Of a stretch of 64,000 nt of DNA, positions 41,483 through 51,613 are shown in pieces. Location of the stretch: positions 1,178,001 to 1,242,000 of the forward strand of contig NZ_CP097478.1 in assembly GCF_024029915.1 (NCBI RefSeq). Direction: 5' to 3'. The position numbers and the translations under genes were made by a program. Positions within the stretch are counted from its first letter, which is position 1. Each line of letters opens with the position of its first letter. The stretch comes from Fructilactobacillus ixorae. Lineage in GTDB: Bacteria > Bacillota > Bacilli > Lactobacillales > Lactobacillaceae. The notes below the pieces were generated by a model. It had not been told where the DNA came from. It worked only from the letters and a program-made list of their open reading frames with translations, and ran no database searches.

Positions 41483-43879
41483 TTATTTGTTTAATGGTTC
41501 CCATTTCCAGTTCGTTACTTCTGGTAAATCAGTCCCTTCAGCACGGATGTAACGGTTGTGTTTGTCAACCATTGCGTTCATTGCTTGAATGAATTCGGGG
41601 TGCTTTTCAGCTAAACCAGGCACGTTTTCAACAACGTCTTTAGCAAGGTCAAACCGGTCTAATTGGTTCAAGACCCGCATATCGAATGGCGTAGTGATAT
41701 CACCGTTTTCACGGTAACCGTGTACGTCAACGTTGTGGTTATCACGGTCAAAGAAAATCGTTCTAATGATGTCTTCAAAACCGTGGAAAGCAAACAGAAC
41801 AGGCGCATCAGTCGTGAAGTAGCTGTTAAATTCAGCATCACTCAAGCCCCGCGGGTCAAACTTAGGACTCCGTAACTTCAGCAAGTCAACCACGTTGATG
41901 AAGCGAATCTTCAGGTCTGGGAAGTGCTTATTCAAGATTGAAACCGCCGCTAAAGCTTCAAGCGTTGGTTCAACCCCAGCAGAAGCAATCACGATGTCTG
42001 GTTTTTCACCGTGATCAGTTGAAGCCCATTCGACTTTACCAAGTCCGTTGTGAACTAAGTTCGTAGCTTCGTCAATGTTAAACCATTGTGGCCGTGGGTG
42101 CTTGGAAGTCGTGATCAGGTTAATCTTTTCGTAGTCTGAGAAGGCTACATCAGCAGTTGCTAATAACGTGTTAGCATCAGCTGGGAAGTATTCCCGGATG
42201 AATTCGGGTTTCTTTTCAGCCAAGTGGGTAATCATCCCTGGGTCTTGGTGCGTGTAACCATTGTGGTCTTGTTGGAACACAGTTGAAGAATCAATGAAGT
42301 TCAATGAAGGGTATTGCTTTCTCCACTTCATTTCAGCTGCTTTCCGCAACCACTTGAAGTGTTGGGTCAGCATTGAGTCAACAACCCGACCGAAGGCTTC
42401 GTAAGTAGCGAAGAAGCCGTGACGACCAGTCAAGACGTAACCTTCTAGCCAACCTTCATCATCATGTTCGGATAATTGCGAATCAATGATCCGCCCGTAA
42501 GGAGCCATGTGTTCATCATATGGTTCGTCAATGGTACGTTCCCATTGCCGGTTCGTCGTTTCAAAGACGCCCCAAAGCCGGTTTGACCAAGCTTCATCAG
42601 GTCCAAAGGCTCGGAAGTTAGTTGGGTTCTTCTTCATTGTGTCCCGAACCCAGTCAGACCAAACGACCATGTCCATTGCTTCCGTAGCACCTGGCGTTTG
42701 CACGTCAACGGCGTAGTCTCTGTAGTCTGGCAGATCTAATGGTTGCGGATCAATTCCCCCGTTTGTGATTGGGTTAACTGACATCCGGCGGTCACCCTTC
42801 GGTGCCATTTCCTTCAAGTAATCCTTGATAGAACCGTCTTCGTTAAATGATTCTTCGGGCTTGTAGCTTTCCATCCATTTAACAAATTCGTCCGCCGTTT
42901 CCATGTTATTAGCACTTAATGACAATGGAACTTGGTGAGCCCGGAAGGAACCTTCGATTGGTAAACCTTCGGGGTTCTTTTCTGGACCAGTCCAACCCTT
43001 TGGTGAACGGAAGATAATCATTGGCCATTGTGGACGAGTTGCCGTTTCAGCCGTTTCAGTTTCCCGTGCGTGCTTTTGAATGGCTTGAATGTCTTCTACA
43101 GCAGCGTCCATTGCTTTCGCTAACTTTTCGTTAACAGCATCAATGTCAGTTCCGTGTGGTTCGTTAGTTTCTACGAAGTATGGCTTCCAACCTAAACCTT
43201 CAAAGTATTTTTGTAAGTCTTCGTCAGAAGTCCGGTTGAAGATCGTTGGGTTCGCAATCTTGAACCCGTTCAGGTTGATAATTGGAAGTGCAGCACCGTC
43301 AGTAACTGGGTTAATGAAGCTGCTTGAGAACCATGATCCCGCTAATGGACCAGTTTCAGCTTCACCATCACCAATTTCAACCGCAGCAATTACGTCTGGG
43401 TTATCAAGGATAGCACCAACCCCATGAGATAGGGAGTAACCTAATTCTCCACCTTCGTGAATTGAACCTGGAGTTTCAGGGGCGGCGTGGGAAGCAATTC
43501 CACCTGGGAAGGAGAAGCGCTTGAATAACTTAGCCATTCCCTTTTCGTCCTGGCTGATTTCTGGGTAAATGTCAGAATAGCTTCCATCAATGTATGAGTT
43601 AGAAACCATTACTTGGCCACCGTGACCAGAACCTTCAACATAGAACATGTTGAGGTCGTACTTGTTAATTACACGGTTTAAGTGGGTGTAAATAAAGTTT
43701 TGCGATGAAATCGTACCCCAATGTCCAATTGGTTTAACCTTAACGTCTTCAGCGGTTAAGGGTTCCTTCAGTAAAGGATTGGCACGTAAGAACAGTTGTC
43801 CAACTGATAGGTAGTTGGCAGTGTTCCAGTATTGCTTCATTTTGTCAAAGTATTCTTTTGAATCATAATCTACTGACAT
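41483..43879 (-). CDS. xpkA: Xylulose-5-phosphate/fructose-6-phosphate phosphoketolase
   Basis: 798 residues, TPP-dependent key enzyme of heterolactic fermentation that splits xylulose-5-P to acetyl-P and glyceraldehyde-3-P. Seen are [44 protein letters not shown], the TPP motif [14 protein letters not shown] and [15 protein letters not shown] 43879 follows AAGGAG; the longer frame to 43951 has no ribosome site. Codon use looks strongly biased (few rare codons), as expected for high expression. The upstream GntR gene and operator suggest specific control. Confidence 0.97.
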   Translation of the reverse strand: MSVDYDSKEYFDKMKQYWNTANYLSVGQLFLRANPLLKEPLTAEDVKVKPIGHWGTISSQNFIYTHLNRVINKYDLNMFYVEGSGHGGQVMVSNSYIDGSYSDIYPEISQDEKGMAKLFKRFSFPGGIASHAAPETPGSIHEGGELGYSLSHGVGAILDNPDVIAAVEIGDGEAETGPLAGSWFSSSFINPVTDGAALPIINLNGFKIANPTIFNRTSDEDLQKYFEGLGWKPYFVETNEPHGTDIDAVNEKLAKAMDAAVEDIQAIQKHARETETAETATRPQWPMIIFRSPKGWTGPEKNPEGLPIEGSFRAHQVPLSLSANNMETADEFVKWMESYKPEESFNEDGSIKDYLKEMAPKGDRRMSVNPITNGGIDPQPLDLPDYRDYAVDVQTPGATEAMDMVVWSDWVRDTMKKNPTNFRAFGPDEAWSNRLWGVFETTNRQWERTIDEPYDEHMAPYGRIIDSQLSEHDDEGWLEGYVLTGRHGFFATYEAFGRVVDSMLTQHFKWLRKAAEMKWRKQYPSLNFIDSSTVFQQDHNGYTHQDPGMITHLAEKKPEFIREYFPADANTLLATADVAFSDYEKINLITTSKHPRPQWFNIDEATNLVHNGLGKVEWASTDHGEKPDIVIASAGVEPTLEALAAVSILNKHFPDLKIRFINVVDLLKLRSPKFDPRGLSDAEFNSYFTTDAPVLFAFHGFEDIIRTIFFDRDNHNVDVHGYRENGDITTPFDMRVLNQLDRFDLAKDVVENVPGLAEKHPEFIQAMNAMVDKHNRYIRAEGTDLPEVTNWKWEPLNK

Positions 43880-43964
43880 GCAATAACACTCCTTTTTAGT
43901 ATTATCAACCAAACGGTTGAAGAAACAGTCTGAATGCGCTCTCATTCGCACTCAACTACAGTAT

Positions 43965-44021
43965 CTATCTTAACAACTTTTGTTGAAAAGTCAAACAATT
44001 CAACAATTGGTACGTATCAAT
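43965..44021 (-). promoter_or_regulatory. xpk promoter region with GntR-type operator candidate
   Basis: Near-palindrome ATTGGTACGTATCAAT (44006-44021; 14 of 16 positions symmetric) with the GTAC-like centre common in GntR operators. Downstream on the minus strand lie TTGACT and an inverted repeat TTGTTGAA...TTCAACAA plus CAAC-AAAA-GTTG between the promoter boxes. It sits between the GntR gene and xpk. Confidence 0.55.
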
Positions 44022-44052
44022 TTAACCGGAATTAACGCACGGTTTTCACCGT

Positions 44053-44784
44053 CTAATTCGGCAAATCAACGAAGGTATTATAACTAAAGTAGCGGTAGTG
44101 CACCCGCATTTTTGATAGTTCAAACGGAGTTCCGTTATCGAGAAAGAAAATCCCCTCCATCAACCCGACCGGTTCCTGCGCCGTTAAACTCAGTAACCGT
44201 TGGTCGTCAGCATTACTTGGCCCCGTTTTCAGTGACATAACGGCCTTGGTCCCGGTGTGGTGAAGTTCCTGCGCAAAATAATCAAACAATGAGCCTGCCA
44301 CGATTTCACGAGTCAGCGCGGGCGCAATTTTAATCGGGATGTAACTCGTTTCAATGATGATTGCCTGCTCGTTTAACAACCGCAACCGTTTAATTTCATA
44401 GACGAACTCTTCGTGTTGCAAAAAGAGACTCGCTCGCACCTCGTCCGGGGCCGGAATCACCTGAAAATCAAGCACCCGAATGCTTGGTTCATAACCCTCG
44501 GTTTTTAAGTTATTGGTAATCCCGAGGTTGGATCCTTCATACCGAAAGATGGATTTATTTTTTAGATACAGCGGATTAACAAAGGTTCCAGAGCCCCGTT
44601 TTTTAAAAATGACCCCCTGGTGAGCCAAAATACTAAGAGCCCGCTTAATTGAACTCCGACTCACGTGGTACGTTTCGCTCAGCGTTCGTTCATCGGGTAA
44701 CCGATTGTCCGCAAACCGGCCGGCGCGAATCTGTTCTTGCAACCGCTTCATTACTTTTTGATACACTAAATCAGCCACAAACAC
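44053..44784 (-). CDS. GntR-family regulator with UTRA domain (HutC type)
   Basis: 243 residues: N-terminal winged helix (VYQKVMKRLQEQIRAGRF...LPDERTLSETYHVSRSSIKRALSILAHQGVIFKKRGSGTFV) and C-terminal UTRA effector domain (VYEIKRLRLLNEQAIIIETSYIP). Start is GTG; a second GTG at 44778 has better spacing to AGGTAGG. Lies 173 nt before xpk in the same direction, so it may control xpk and itself through the 44006 site. The effector is probably a sugar phosphate or related small molecule. Confidence 0.9.
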   Translation of the reverse strand: MFVADLVYQKVMKRLQEQIRAGRFADNRLPDERTLSETYHVSRSSIKRALSILAHQGVIFKKRGSGTFVNPLYLKNKSIFRYEGSNLGITNNLKTEGYEPSIRVLDFQVIPAPDEVRASLFLQHEEFVYEIKRLRLLNEQAIIIETSYIPIKIAPALTREIVAGSLFDYFAQELHHTGTKAVMSLKTGPSNADDQRLLSLTAQEPVGLMEGIFFLDNGTPFELSKMRVHYRYFSYNTFVDLPN

Positions 44785-44848
44785 CCTACCTCATTTTTTC
44801 TTTGATAGTTAAAGTATAGCAGAATTAAGCAGCTAACTGGCCGCTAAC

Positions 44849-44889
44849 TAAAAAAGTCGCCCCTGTCATGCTGACGGGAGCGACTTAAT
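44849..44889 (-). terminator. mntH terminator
   Basis: Minus strand AAGTCGCTCCCGTCA-GCA-TGACAGGGGCGACTTTTTT. Confidence 0.87.
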
Positions 44890-44895
44890 CGTTAA

Positions 44896-46467
44896 TTATG
44901 CTTCGTTATTAGTTGGTTGTTTCTGCGCAAACTGCTTGTCAGACCGAATGATATCGTAGAGGACCCACGCGAGCAACGCGAGAATTAAAATGTTCACGGC
45001 CCAGGCAATCCCATTGGCCAGCGTAATTTGACTAGCTGATGGGTTTTCGCCAAAGAACCCTTGGACAGCGTTCGGCATGTTGTAAACGTTCAAGAACACT
45101 AACATGATGACGGCTACCCAACCACAAACTTTTACCCAGAGGGAGTTTTCAAAGCGCTTTCCGTGCATTTCCACCTTACTATTCGTAAACATCAGAACTG
45201 GTAGCATTGAGAACGGTAAGGCAATGGCCAGAAAGACTTGCGAATTTTCCATCAAATCATTAATGTCAGCGTGTTGCGCCAATTCCGGCTTGCCAGCTGA
45301 CAGCAAGACACACAGGAGCACCGGCACGATTGAAAGTAATCGCGTGATTAGCCGCCGTGCCCAGAGGGGCATTCGCATGTGAATGAACCCTTCCATGATT
45401 ACTTGCCCGGTTAGGGTCCCCGTAATCGTCGAGTTTTGTCCGGACGCAAGGAGGGCAATCGCAAAGAGCGTCGATAGGAGTCCCGTTTTAGCAACTCCCG
45501 CTAACAAGCCATTATTCATAAAGGCGGGGTTCTTCAAAGCATCGTAAAGCCCGAAGAATGACGTATCTTCAACCACCCCAGACTTAAACACTGCCACTCC
45601 CATGATTAAGAGGAGGGCGTTCACAAAGAAGGCCATCGTCAGTTGGATGTTCGAATCCCAGGCAGAGAACTTCACTCCGCGAGCCACATCTTCCTCGTCG
45701 TTGTGGTCAACCTTCCGCGTTTGCGCAATGGCCGAGTGCAGGTACAGGTTATGTGGCATTACCGTAGCTCCGATAATCCCCAAGGTCCCCGTCAGTGGTG
45801 ACATTCCGTGAACCACCGGTTTTTCCTTAATGGTATCAACGCTGGGGACTAAGCCCTTTAACACGCCTAACCAATCCGGTTTAGAGAGGGCCACTTCGTA
45901 CGCAAAGACGAAGAAAATGACCAAGATCAGGGCCACCACGAGCGCCTCAATCTTTCGGAATCCAATCGAAGTGAGCAACAAGAGCACCAACACGTCTAAG
46001 ACGGTAATCAACACCGCCCACACAATCGGAATCCCAAACAGGAGGTAGAGGGCAATCGCCCCCCCAATTACCTCGGCGATATCCGTTGCCATGATGGCTA
46101 ACTCAGTTGTAATCCAGAGGACAATCCCGAGCCCCTTACTAGTCCGTGCCCGGATTGCCTGGGCCAAATCCATTTGTGTCACGATCCCAAGTTTAGCTGC
46201 CATGTATTGCAACAACATCGCAATCAAACTTGAAATCAAGATAATGGACATTAGCATGAATTGGAAGTTTTGTCCCCCCGTAATGGACGTGGCCCAGTTA
46301 CCAGGATCCATGTACCCCACTGCTACTAATGCACCGGGTCCGGAGTACATGAATAAAGTTTTCCAAAACCCAATGTTCTTCGGAACCTCAATGGAACCGT
46401 TAATCTCGTCTAGTGATCTGCCATTCGCATATTCAACCAGACGGTGTTTCTTTTGTGCTTCTGCCAT
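44896..46467 (-). CDS. mntH: Nramp-type Mn2+/H+ symporter
   Basis: 523 residues, eleven or more membrane helices. Metal-site motifs: GYMDPGNWATS in helix 1 (DPGN) and VMPHNLYLHSA in helix 6 (MPHN). MntH imports manganese, which lactobacilli need in bulk for oxidative stress defence. AAGGAG precedes ATG 46467. Divergent from ybaK; the 115-nt space holds a TATAAT and short dyads (GACAATGTC) that could be an MntR site. Confidence 0.95.
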   Translation of the reverse strand: MAEAQKKHRLVEYANGRSLDEINGSIEVPKNIGFWKTLFMYSGPGALVAVGYMDPGNWATSITGGQNFQFMLMSIILISSLIAMLLQYMAAKLGIVTQMDLAQAIRARTSKGLGIVLWITTELAIMATDIAEVIGGAIALYLLFGIPIVWAVLITVLDVLVLLLLTSIGFRKIEALVVALILVIFFVFAYEVALSKPDWLGVLKGLVPSVDTIKEKPVVHGMSPLTGTLGIIGATVMPHNLYLHSAIAQTRKVDHNDEEDVARGVKFSAWDSNIQLTMAFFVNALLLIMGVAVFKSGVVEDTSFFGLYDALKNPAFMNNGLLAGVAKTGLLSTLFAIALLASGQNSTITGTLTGQVIMEGFIHMRMPLWARRLITRLLSIVPVLLCVLLSAGKPELAQHADINDLMENSQVFLAIALPFSMLPVLMFTNSKVEMHGKRFENSLWVKVCGWVAVIMLVFLNVYNMPNAVQGFFGENPSASQITLANGIAWAVNILILALLAWVLYDIIRSDKQFAQKQPTNNEA

Positions 46468-46583
46468 CCGCTATCTCTCCTTTTTCTATTAAATTCAGTC
46501 TTATTGTACATTATAAAGTAGACATTGTCATTAAAAATTCTCAAACGGGGGAATATGCTAAAATGAACAAGAGGTGAACTACA

Positions 46584-47081
46584 ATGGCACATAAGAAAAC
46601 AAAACTGCACAAAACGTTGGTCGAACAAATTCTCAGTCAGCACAAAATTCCCTACCAGCAAATCATTTTTAACACCTACCAAGCTGGCGATGTTGCCCAA
46701 TTAGACACTAATGGAGCCGATTATCCAGAGCACCAGATTTATAAAACGCTCGCGTTAACCGGCAACCAGACCGGTCCCATCGTCGGGGTGGTGCCCTTAG
46801 ATACCCGCCTTAGTTACAAAAAAATTGCCCAAGTTTCTGGCAACAAAAAGGTCGGGTTGATCCCCTTAAAGGAACTAGCGGACACCACTACGTACGAACA
46901 CGGCGCCAACACCCCGATTGGAATTTACGAAAAAAAGGGCTATCCCATTTACTTTGATAAGAGTGCAAAAGAACAGGGCGACATCATCGTTTCTTCCGGT
47001 CAAATTGGCCGCTCAGTGCGCGTGAATGCAACCCAAATTGCACAACTCGTGCACGGGCACTTCGCGGATCTGACTGAATAA
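46584..47081 (+). CDS. ybaK: YbaK/EbsC-type aminoacyl-tRNA deacylase
   Basis: 165 residues, YbaK domain: KTLALTGNQTGPIVGVVPLDTRLSYKKIAQVSGNKKVGLI (with the conserved Lys) and SSGQIGRSVRVNATQI. YbaK removes Cys mischarged onto tRNA-Pro. GAGGTG ribosome site. Followed after 64 nt by the polyprenyl synthase gene; the pair may be independent. Confidence 0.93.
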   Translation: MAHKKTKLHKTLVEQILSQHKIPYQQIIFNTYQAGDVAQLDTNGADYPEHQIYKTLALTGNQTGPIVGVVPLDTRLSYKKIAQVSGNKKVGLIPLKELADTTTYEHGANTPIGIYEKKGYPIYFDKSAKEQGDIIVSSGQIGRSVRVNATQIAQLVHGHFADLTE

Positions 47082-47145
47082 ACTTTTTGCCCACCTCAGC
47101 TACCTTGACCCTATTACCTTAGTTTTTAAGAGGAACTACAAATCC

Positions 47146-48117
47146 ATGGATAAACACATTCTCGCTCTACCACCCCACCTACGGGCCGATCTGCAGGCGG
47201 TGGAACAACAACTACTCAACCTTCAGGTCACTAGTCCCGTGCACCAAGCCGCGATTCAAGCTCTCGTAACGGGCAACGGTAAGATGCTCCGGGCCACCTT
47301 TGTCATCCTAGCGAGCACCTGGGGGCAAACCTCGCCCGCCCGGCAGCGCGTAATCAAGGCCGCGGCAGCTGTCGAGATCATCCACCTGGCCTCCCTCGTT
47401 CATGATGACGTGATCGATGACGCCACCCTGCGGCGGGGTCAACCGACGCTAAGTGCCCGGTTTGGCCAGCAAACCGCGATTTACCTCGGTGATTTTCTGT
47501 TCACAAAGTACTTTGAACTGTTACTTAGTTATTCAACGGACTTTGCAAACCTGCAGTCCTGTGTGACCGCAATGAAGGCCGTGCTCGCCGGCGAAATCCA
47601 GCAGACCGAACTGAACTTTAACCTGCAGCGGACGGAAGCCGAATACCTACAGTCCGTGCAGGGGAAAACGAACGAACTATTCCGCCTCAGTTTTGGCCAG
47701 GGAGCCAAACTAGCCAATGCCACTACCGCCGTCGTAGAGACCGCCGAAGCGCTAGGAAATCAGATTGGGTTTGCCTTCCAGATTCTCAACGATCTGGGTG
47801 ACTTTGCCATTGACCCTCAAACCGGAGTTCCCCGCCTTCACGACGTGCAAGAGGGGACCTACACCCTCCCCATCATTAAAACCCTTGCCAGCGACCGGGG
47901 AGCCGAACTCTCCGCCCTCCTAAAAAAAGACCACCTGGAAACAGGTGATCTAGTAACAATTGTTCAATTAGTGAAAGCCAGCGGAGGCCTTGCTGCTGCG
48001 CGAGCTGAGGGGGAACGCTACCTCAACCAGGCCGAACAGCTCCTCCACGAATTACCTGCTAACGACAGTACTCGCTTACTGATGCGGCTCTTACACCACG
48101 TGTTTGCACAACTATAA
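47146..48117 (+). CDS. Polyprenyl diphosphate synthase
   Basis: 323 residues. First Asp-rich motif LVHDDVIDDATLRRG, QTELNFN in place of the usual GE(I)xQ...; second motif QILNDLGDF where the first Asp of DDxxD is Asn. GNGKMLRATF matches the GGKRLRP position. Such long-chain synthases make the tail of menaquinone or undecaprenyl-like lipids; the cyd/ndh genes next to it point to a quinone role. Ends tail-to-tail with cydC, overlapping by 6 nt. Confidence 0.87.
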   Translation: MDKHILALPPHLRADLQAVEQQLLNLQVTSPVHQAAIQALVTGNGKMLRATFVILASTWGQTSPARQRVIKAAAAVEIIHLASLVHDDVIDDATLRRGQPTLSARFGQQTAIYLGDFLFTKYFELLLSYSTDFANLQSCVTAMKAVLAGEIQQTELNFNLQRTEAEYLQSVQGKTNELFRLSFGQGAKLANATTAVVETAEALGNQIGFAFQILNDLGDFAIDPQTGVPRLHDVQEGTYTLPIIKTLASDRGAELSALLKKDHLETGDLVTIVQLVKASGGLAAARAEGERYLNQAEQLLHELPANDSTRLLMRLLHHVFAQL

Positions 48118-49860
48118 GGTTGGGTCGCCCCGATCCATACGGTACAAGTTCCGGTAACGAGCGTTGTGCTGGTATAATTCGGCGGGTTTTCCCTGCATCT
48201 GGAGGGTGCCATGTTCGAGAAAAATGATTTGGTTAACGTGAGCTAAACCCTGAAGGTGATGGGTGACCCAAATCATGGTTTTGCCAGCAAGGACCCGATT
48301 AATGGTCGTCATTAGTTGGTGTTCTGTGATGGGGTCGAGCCCCACGGTTGGTTCGTCTAACACCACGACCGGGTTATCCTGCAACAGAATACGGGCGAGC
48401 GCCAGGCGTTGTCGTTGGCCCCCGGATAACCGGGTTCCATTTTCACTTACAACTGTTTCCAAGCCATTCGGAAGGGTTGCGACTAGGTCCGCCAGCCCCA
48501 CTGCCTGAATGGCTTTTTTTACGTCTGCATCAGTGGCGTGTTCATTCCCAATCCGGACGTTGTTCATCATGGTTGTATTAAATAAAAAGGGTTGTTGATC
48601 TAACACACTAAACCACTGGTCCGCGACCGGTTGTAGGTCCCTGGCTGGCGTCTGATTAAACCAGACCTGCCCCTGCGTTGGAACTAAGCTACCGGTTAAT
48701 AACTCTAAGAGCGTCGTTTTCCCGACCCCACTCGGTCCAATGATTGCCAGGGACTGGCCGGCTGGTACGGTAAACGAAACGTGCTGAATAATGGCCGCTT
48801 CGCTAGGATTATAACGAAAACTAACGTCTGCAAACTGCAACTTGTGAAAGTCCGTGGGCTGGGGCAGTTTCTGGGCAACCGCCGATGAAGTTGGTACCTG
48901 ACGGGATAAATCGTTTAAACGTTGTAACGACTCTTCGTACATGGGTCCCTCTTCCGCTGCTTGGGGAACCATGCTAAAGGCATCCATGAGCGGAAAAATG
49001 CCGAGCGTAAAGGCAGCTGCGTAGTTGGCAGTGGCTTGATGCCCGGTCAGGGTTAGGTCCGCCCAACCAATCGTCACCACAATCATTAGCCCAAACAGTC
49101 CCTTCACCAGCAGATCCCGATTCCAGTCAAACCGATCGGCCGTGTGCTTCAACCGCGCAACTGGTTGGTCCTGCTTTTGCACCTGATCCAAGAACTCCGT
49201 TTCCCGACCAGAAATCATCCAGTCGGAGATTCCCATGGTCGCATCCAGCAATCGTTGATAGGAATCCTGCACGCGAGCCCGCTGGCGCACGCGGGTAGCT
49301 CCTTGAATTGCTTGGGAAAAATAAGGAATTACCAGTAAAATCACGCTAAACAATCCGAACATGATGAGGGCATAGGGCCAGCTCACGATGCTTAATCCCA
49401 GTAAAATCAAAATTCCAGTGAGGTAGGCCACCACCATCGGAAAAATGGTACGTAAGTAAAAGTTTTCCAAGTGGTCAATGTCGTCGTCTAAAAAACCTAA
49501 CAACTTCCCGGATTGAAACCGTTCACGCAAAAACAACGCTGAGCTTTCTAGGGTAACATAGAGGTGTTGGCGCAAACTTGAAGTCACCTTCAACACCCAA
49601 TTATGGCTGTTAATCCGTTCTAAATATTTAAACACCGGTCGACCAATCCCAAACGCCCGGGTTAACAACACCGGCACGTAAACTAGCAAGATGTTATAGG
49701 GGTGGGTCGCAGTTTTACTAATTAGATAACCCGCCACAAACATGAGGCCGACCCCACACAAAATGGTCAGGACACCCAAGAAAAAAACCAGAGCAAGTAG
49801 TTTTTGATATTGCTTTAAATTGGGGCGAACCCACTGATCTTGTTGCCACTTAGTCGACAT
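48112..49860 (-). CDS. cydC: ABC exporter subunit CydC (cytochrome bd assembly)
   Basis: 582 residues: six-helix ABC exporter domain (CGVGLMFVAGYLISKTATHPYNILLVYVPVLLTRAFGIGRPVFKYLERI is typical CydC) and an ATPase domain with GPSGVGKTTLLELLTG, LSGGQRQRLALARIL and VVVLDEPTVGLD. With CydD it exports cysteine/glutathione and is needed for cytochrome bd assembly. ATG 49860, after GAGGTGAG, overlaps the cydD stop by 11 nt. Confidence 0.93.
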   Translation of the reverse strand: MSTKWQQDQWVRPNLKQYQKLLALVFFLGVLTILCGVGLMFVAGYLISKTATHPYNILLVYVPVLLTRAFGIGRPVFKYLERINSHNWVLKVTSSLRQHLYVTLESSALFLRERFQSGKLLGFLDDDIDHLENFYLRTIFPMVVAYLTGILILLGLSIVSWPYALIMFGLFSVILLVIPYFSQAIQGATRVRQRARVQDSYQRLLDATMGISDWMISGRETEFLDQVQKQDQPVARLKHTADRFDWNRDLLVKGLFGLMIVVTIGWADLTLTGHQATANYAAAFTLGIFPLMDAFSMVPQAAEEGPMYEESLQRLNDLSRQVPTSSAVAQKLPQPTDFHKLQFADVSFRYNPSEAAIIQHVSFTVPAGQSLAIIGPSGVGKTTLLELLTGSLVPTQGQVWFNQTPARDLQPVADQWFSVLDQQPFLFNTTMMNNVRIGNEHATDADVKKAIQAVGLADLVATLPNGLETVVSENGTRLSGGQRQRLALARILLQDNPVVVLDEPTVGLDPITEHQLMTTINRVLAGKTMIWVTHHLQGLAHVNQIIFLEHGTLQMQGKPAELYQHNARYRNLYRMDRGDPTL

Positions 49861-51592
49861 TATGCTCACCTCGAATCTCATTTACCAGGGCATGGTAATC
49901 CCCCTGATGTTGCTGTAATTCCGCCGGTGTCCCTTGGTCCACAATCTGACCCTGATCCATCACGAGTACATAATCCATGGCACTCAGCCAGTGGAGTCGG
50001 TGAGTCGAAAATAACACGAGGTGGTGGTGAAAGGCCGACACCATAGTTTGTTTTAATTCGTACTCCGTTTCCAGGTCGAGATGGGCCGTGGGCTCATCGA
50101 ACAACAAAATGGTCCGCTCTTGATCTAACAACGCTCGAGCTAGGGCGATTCGTTGGGCTTGCCCACCACTAATTCCCCGACCACCTTCACCAATCCGCGT
50201 TGCTAATCCGGCCGGAAGGGAGTCCACAAACTGATCTAACCCGGCTTGCTGAAGGGCGCGTTGTAACTCGGCCTCACTGGCATCCGGTTTGTAAAAGGCT
50301 ACGTTCTCAGCGACGGTTCCCGCAAATAAATACGGATGTTGGGGAATGTAACTAATGTGCTTTTGCCAGGTCGCTTGCGCCAAACTATCAACTGCTTGGC
50401 CGTCCACAACCAGTGCTGCTGGTGTTTTCGTGGGTTCCAGCCACCCGCCAAGCACGTTTAGCAGCGTCGACTTCCCCGCCCCGGACTTCCCAATGATACC
50501 AACGTTTTGATACCCATGGATCGTCAAGTTGAGGTGGGCAAGCGCCGGCGCAGCATCCGGTGTATATCGAAAGCTCAAGTCCCGGGTCGTCAGAGTACTC
50601 GTCGCCGTCCAATTCGTAAACTTAGTAAGGGAAATCTGACTGTGGGGCGTCGGGAGTGCCAAAATGGCGTTCACCTCGGTCAACGCATTCTTTCCATCGA
50701 GCGTTGCGTGGTAATCGTCACCGTAGTCACGGACCGGTAAGAAGTAATCGGGACACAAAATTAAAATGGTCAGCGCGGGCAGAAGACCAATTGTACCACT
50801 AATCAGAGCTTGCCCGAGCAACACCGCAACGATTGCAATCGAAATCGTGGTGAAAAAATCAAGGGCAAAGGTCGATAATAACGCCACTTTCAACACGCTC
50901 ATCGTGCTCTTACGATAATTCTCACTAACGCGGTAAATATTGGAACCATACTGCTTGCTCAACCCAAATAATTTCAGGGTCTTTAAGCCCCGAATGCTAT
51001 CAACAAACACGTTCGCCATTTGTTTAAATTCGGCATACTGCCGGTCGGATTTAGCTTTGGCGGACAGGCCCAAAATCACCATAAACAGGATAATGACTGG
51101 GAACATCACCAGTAAAATGATCCCAGATAACCAATTTACATAGAAAATGTAGGCCACAATTAACCACGGCAAAATGGCGAGATTAATCGTTTTTATCACG
51201 ATTAAATTTAAATAATTTTGGACCTGATCTAACCCTTCCAACGCTAACGTCACCACGTGGCCGGAGCCAATCTCCCTCACCATCCGCGGTCCGAGGCGGA
51301 ACTCCTGGTGCAATAACTGGCTTTTTAACCGAGCTACCGCTCGTGCTGCAAAGGTCTCCGTCATCTGATTTTCAATTCGAGTAATTAAGTACCGAAAGGC
51401 AAAAAAAACAAAAAAAGATAGCACTGGCCAAATTAGGTCCGCTATCTTTGTTCGTTGCCACACTAACACTAACGCCCGTGCCAAAAAAACGGCTTCTAGC
51501 ACGATTGCGAGTGCCTGGAGGACTGCTAGTCCACTTAATTTGCCAATCAATGGTTTAATTCCGGGAATTGATAGTAACTGTTGATCAAACAT
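49850..51592 (-). CDS. cydD: ABC exporter subunit CydD (cytochrome bd assembly)
   Basis: 580 residues: six-helix domain with IENQMTETFAARAVARLKSQLLHQEF and GHVVTLALEGLDQVQNYLN, then ATPase with GKSGAGKSTLLNVLGG, ISGGQAQRIALARALL and ILLFDEPTAHLDLETE. Partner of cydC. Starts 21 nt after cydB. Confidence 0.93.
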   Translation of the reverse strand: MFDQQLLSIPGIKPLIGKLSGLAVLQALAIVLEAVFLARALVLVWQRTKIADLIWPVLSFFVFFAFRYLITRIENQMTETFAARAVARLKSQLLHQEFRLGPRMVREIGSGHVVTLALEGLDQVQNYLNLIVIKTINLAILPWLIVAYIFYVNWLSGIILLVMFPVIILFMVILGLSAKAKSDRQYAEFKQMANVFVDSIRGLKTLKLFGLSKQYGSNIYRVSENYRKSTMSVLKVALLSTFALDFFTTISIAIVAVLLGQALISGTIGLLPALTILILCPDYFLPVRDYGDDYHATLDGKNALTEVNAILALPTPHSQISLTKFTNWTATSTLTTRDLSFRYTPDAAPALAHLNLTIHGYQNVGIIGKSGAGKSTLLNVLGGWLEPTKTPAALVVDGQAVDSLAQATWQKHISYIPQHPYLFAGTVAENVAFYKPDASEAELQRALQQAGLDQFVDSLPAGLATRIGEGGRGISGGQAQRIALARALLDQERTILLFDEPTAHLDLETEYELKQTMVSAFHHHLVLFSTHRLHWLSAMDYVLVMDQGQIVDQGTPAELQQHQGDYHALVNEIRGEHNVD

Positions 51593-51613
51593 TTTATCAA
51601 TCCTTACTGTGGT

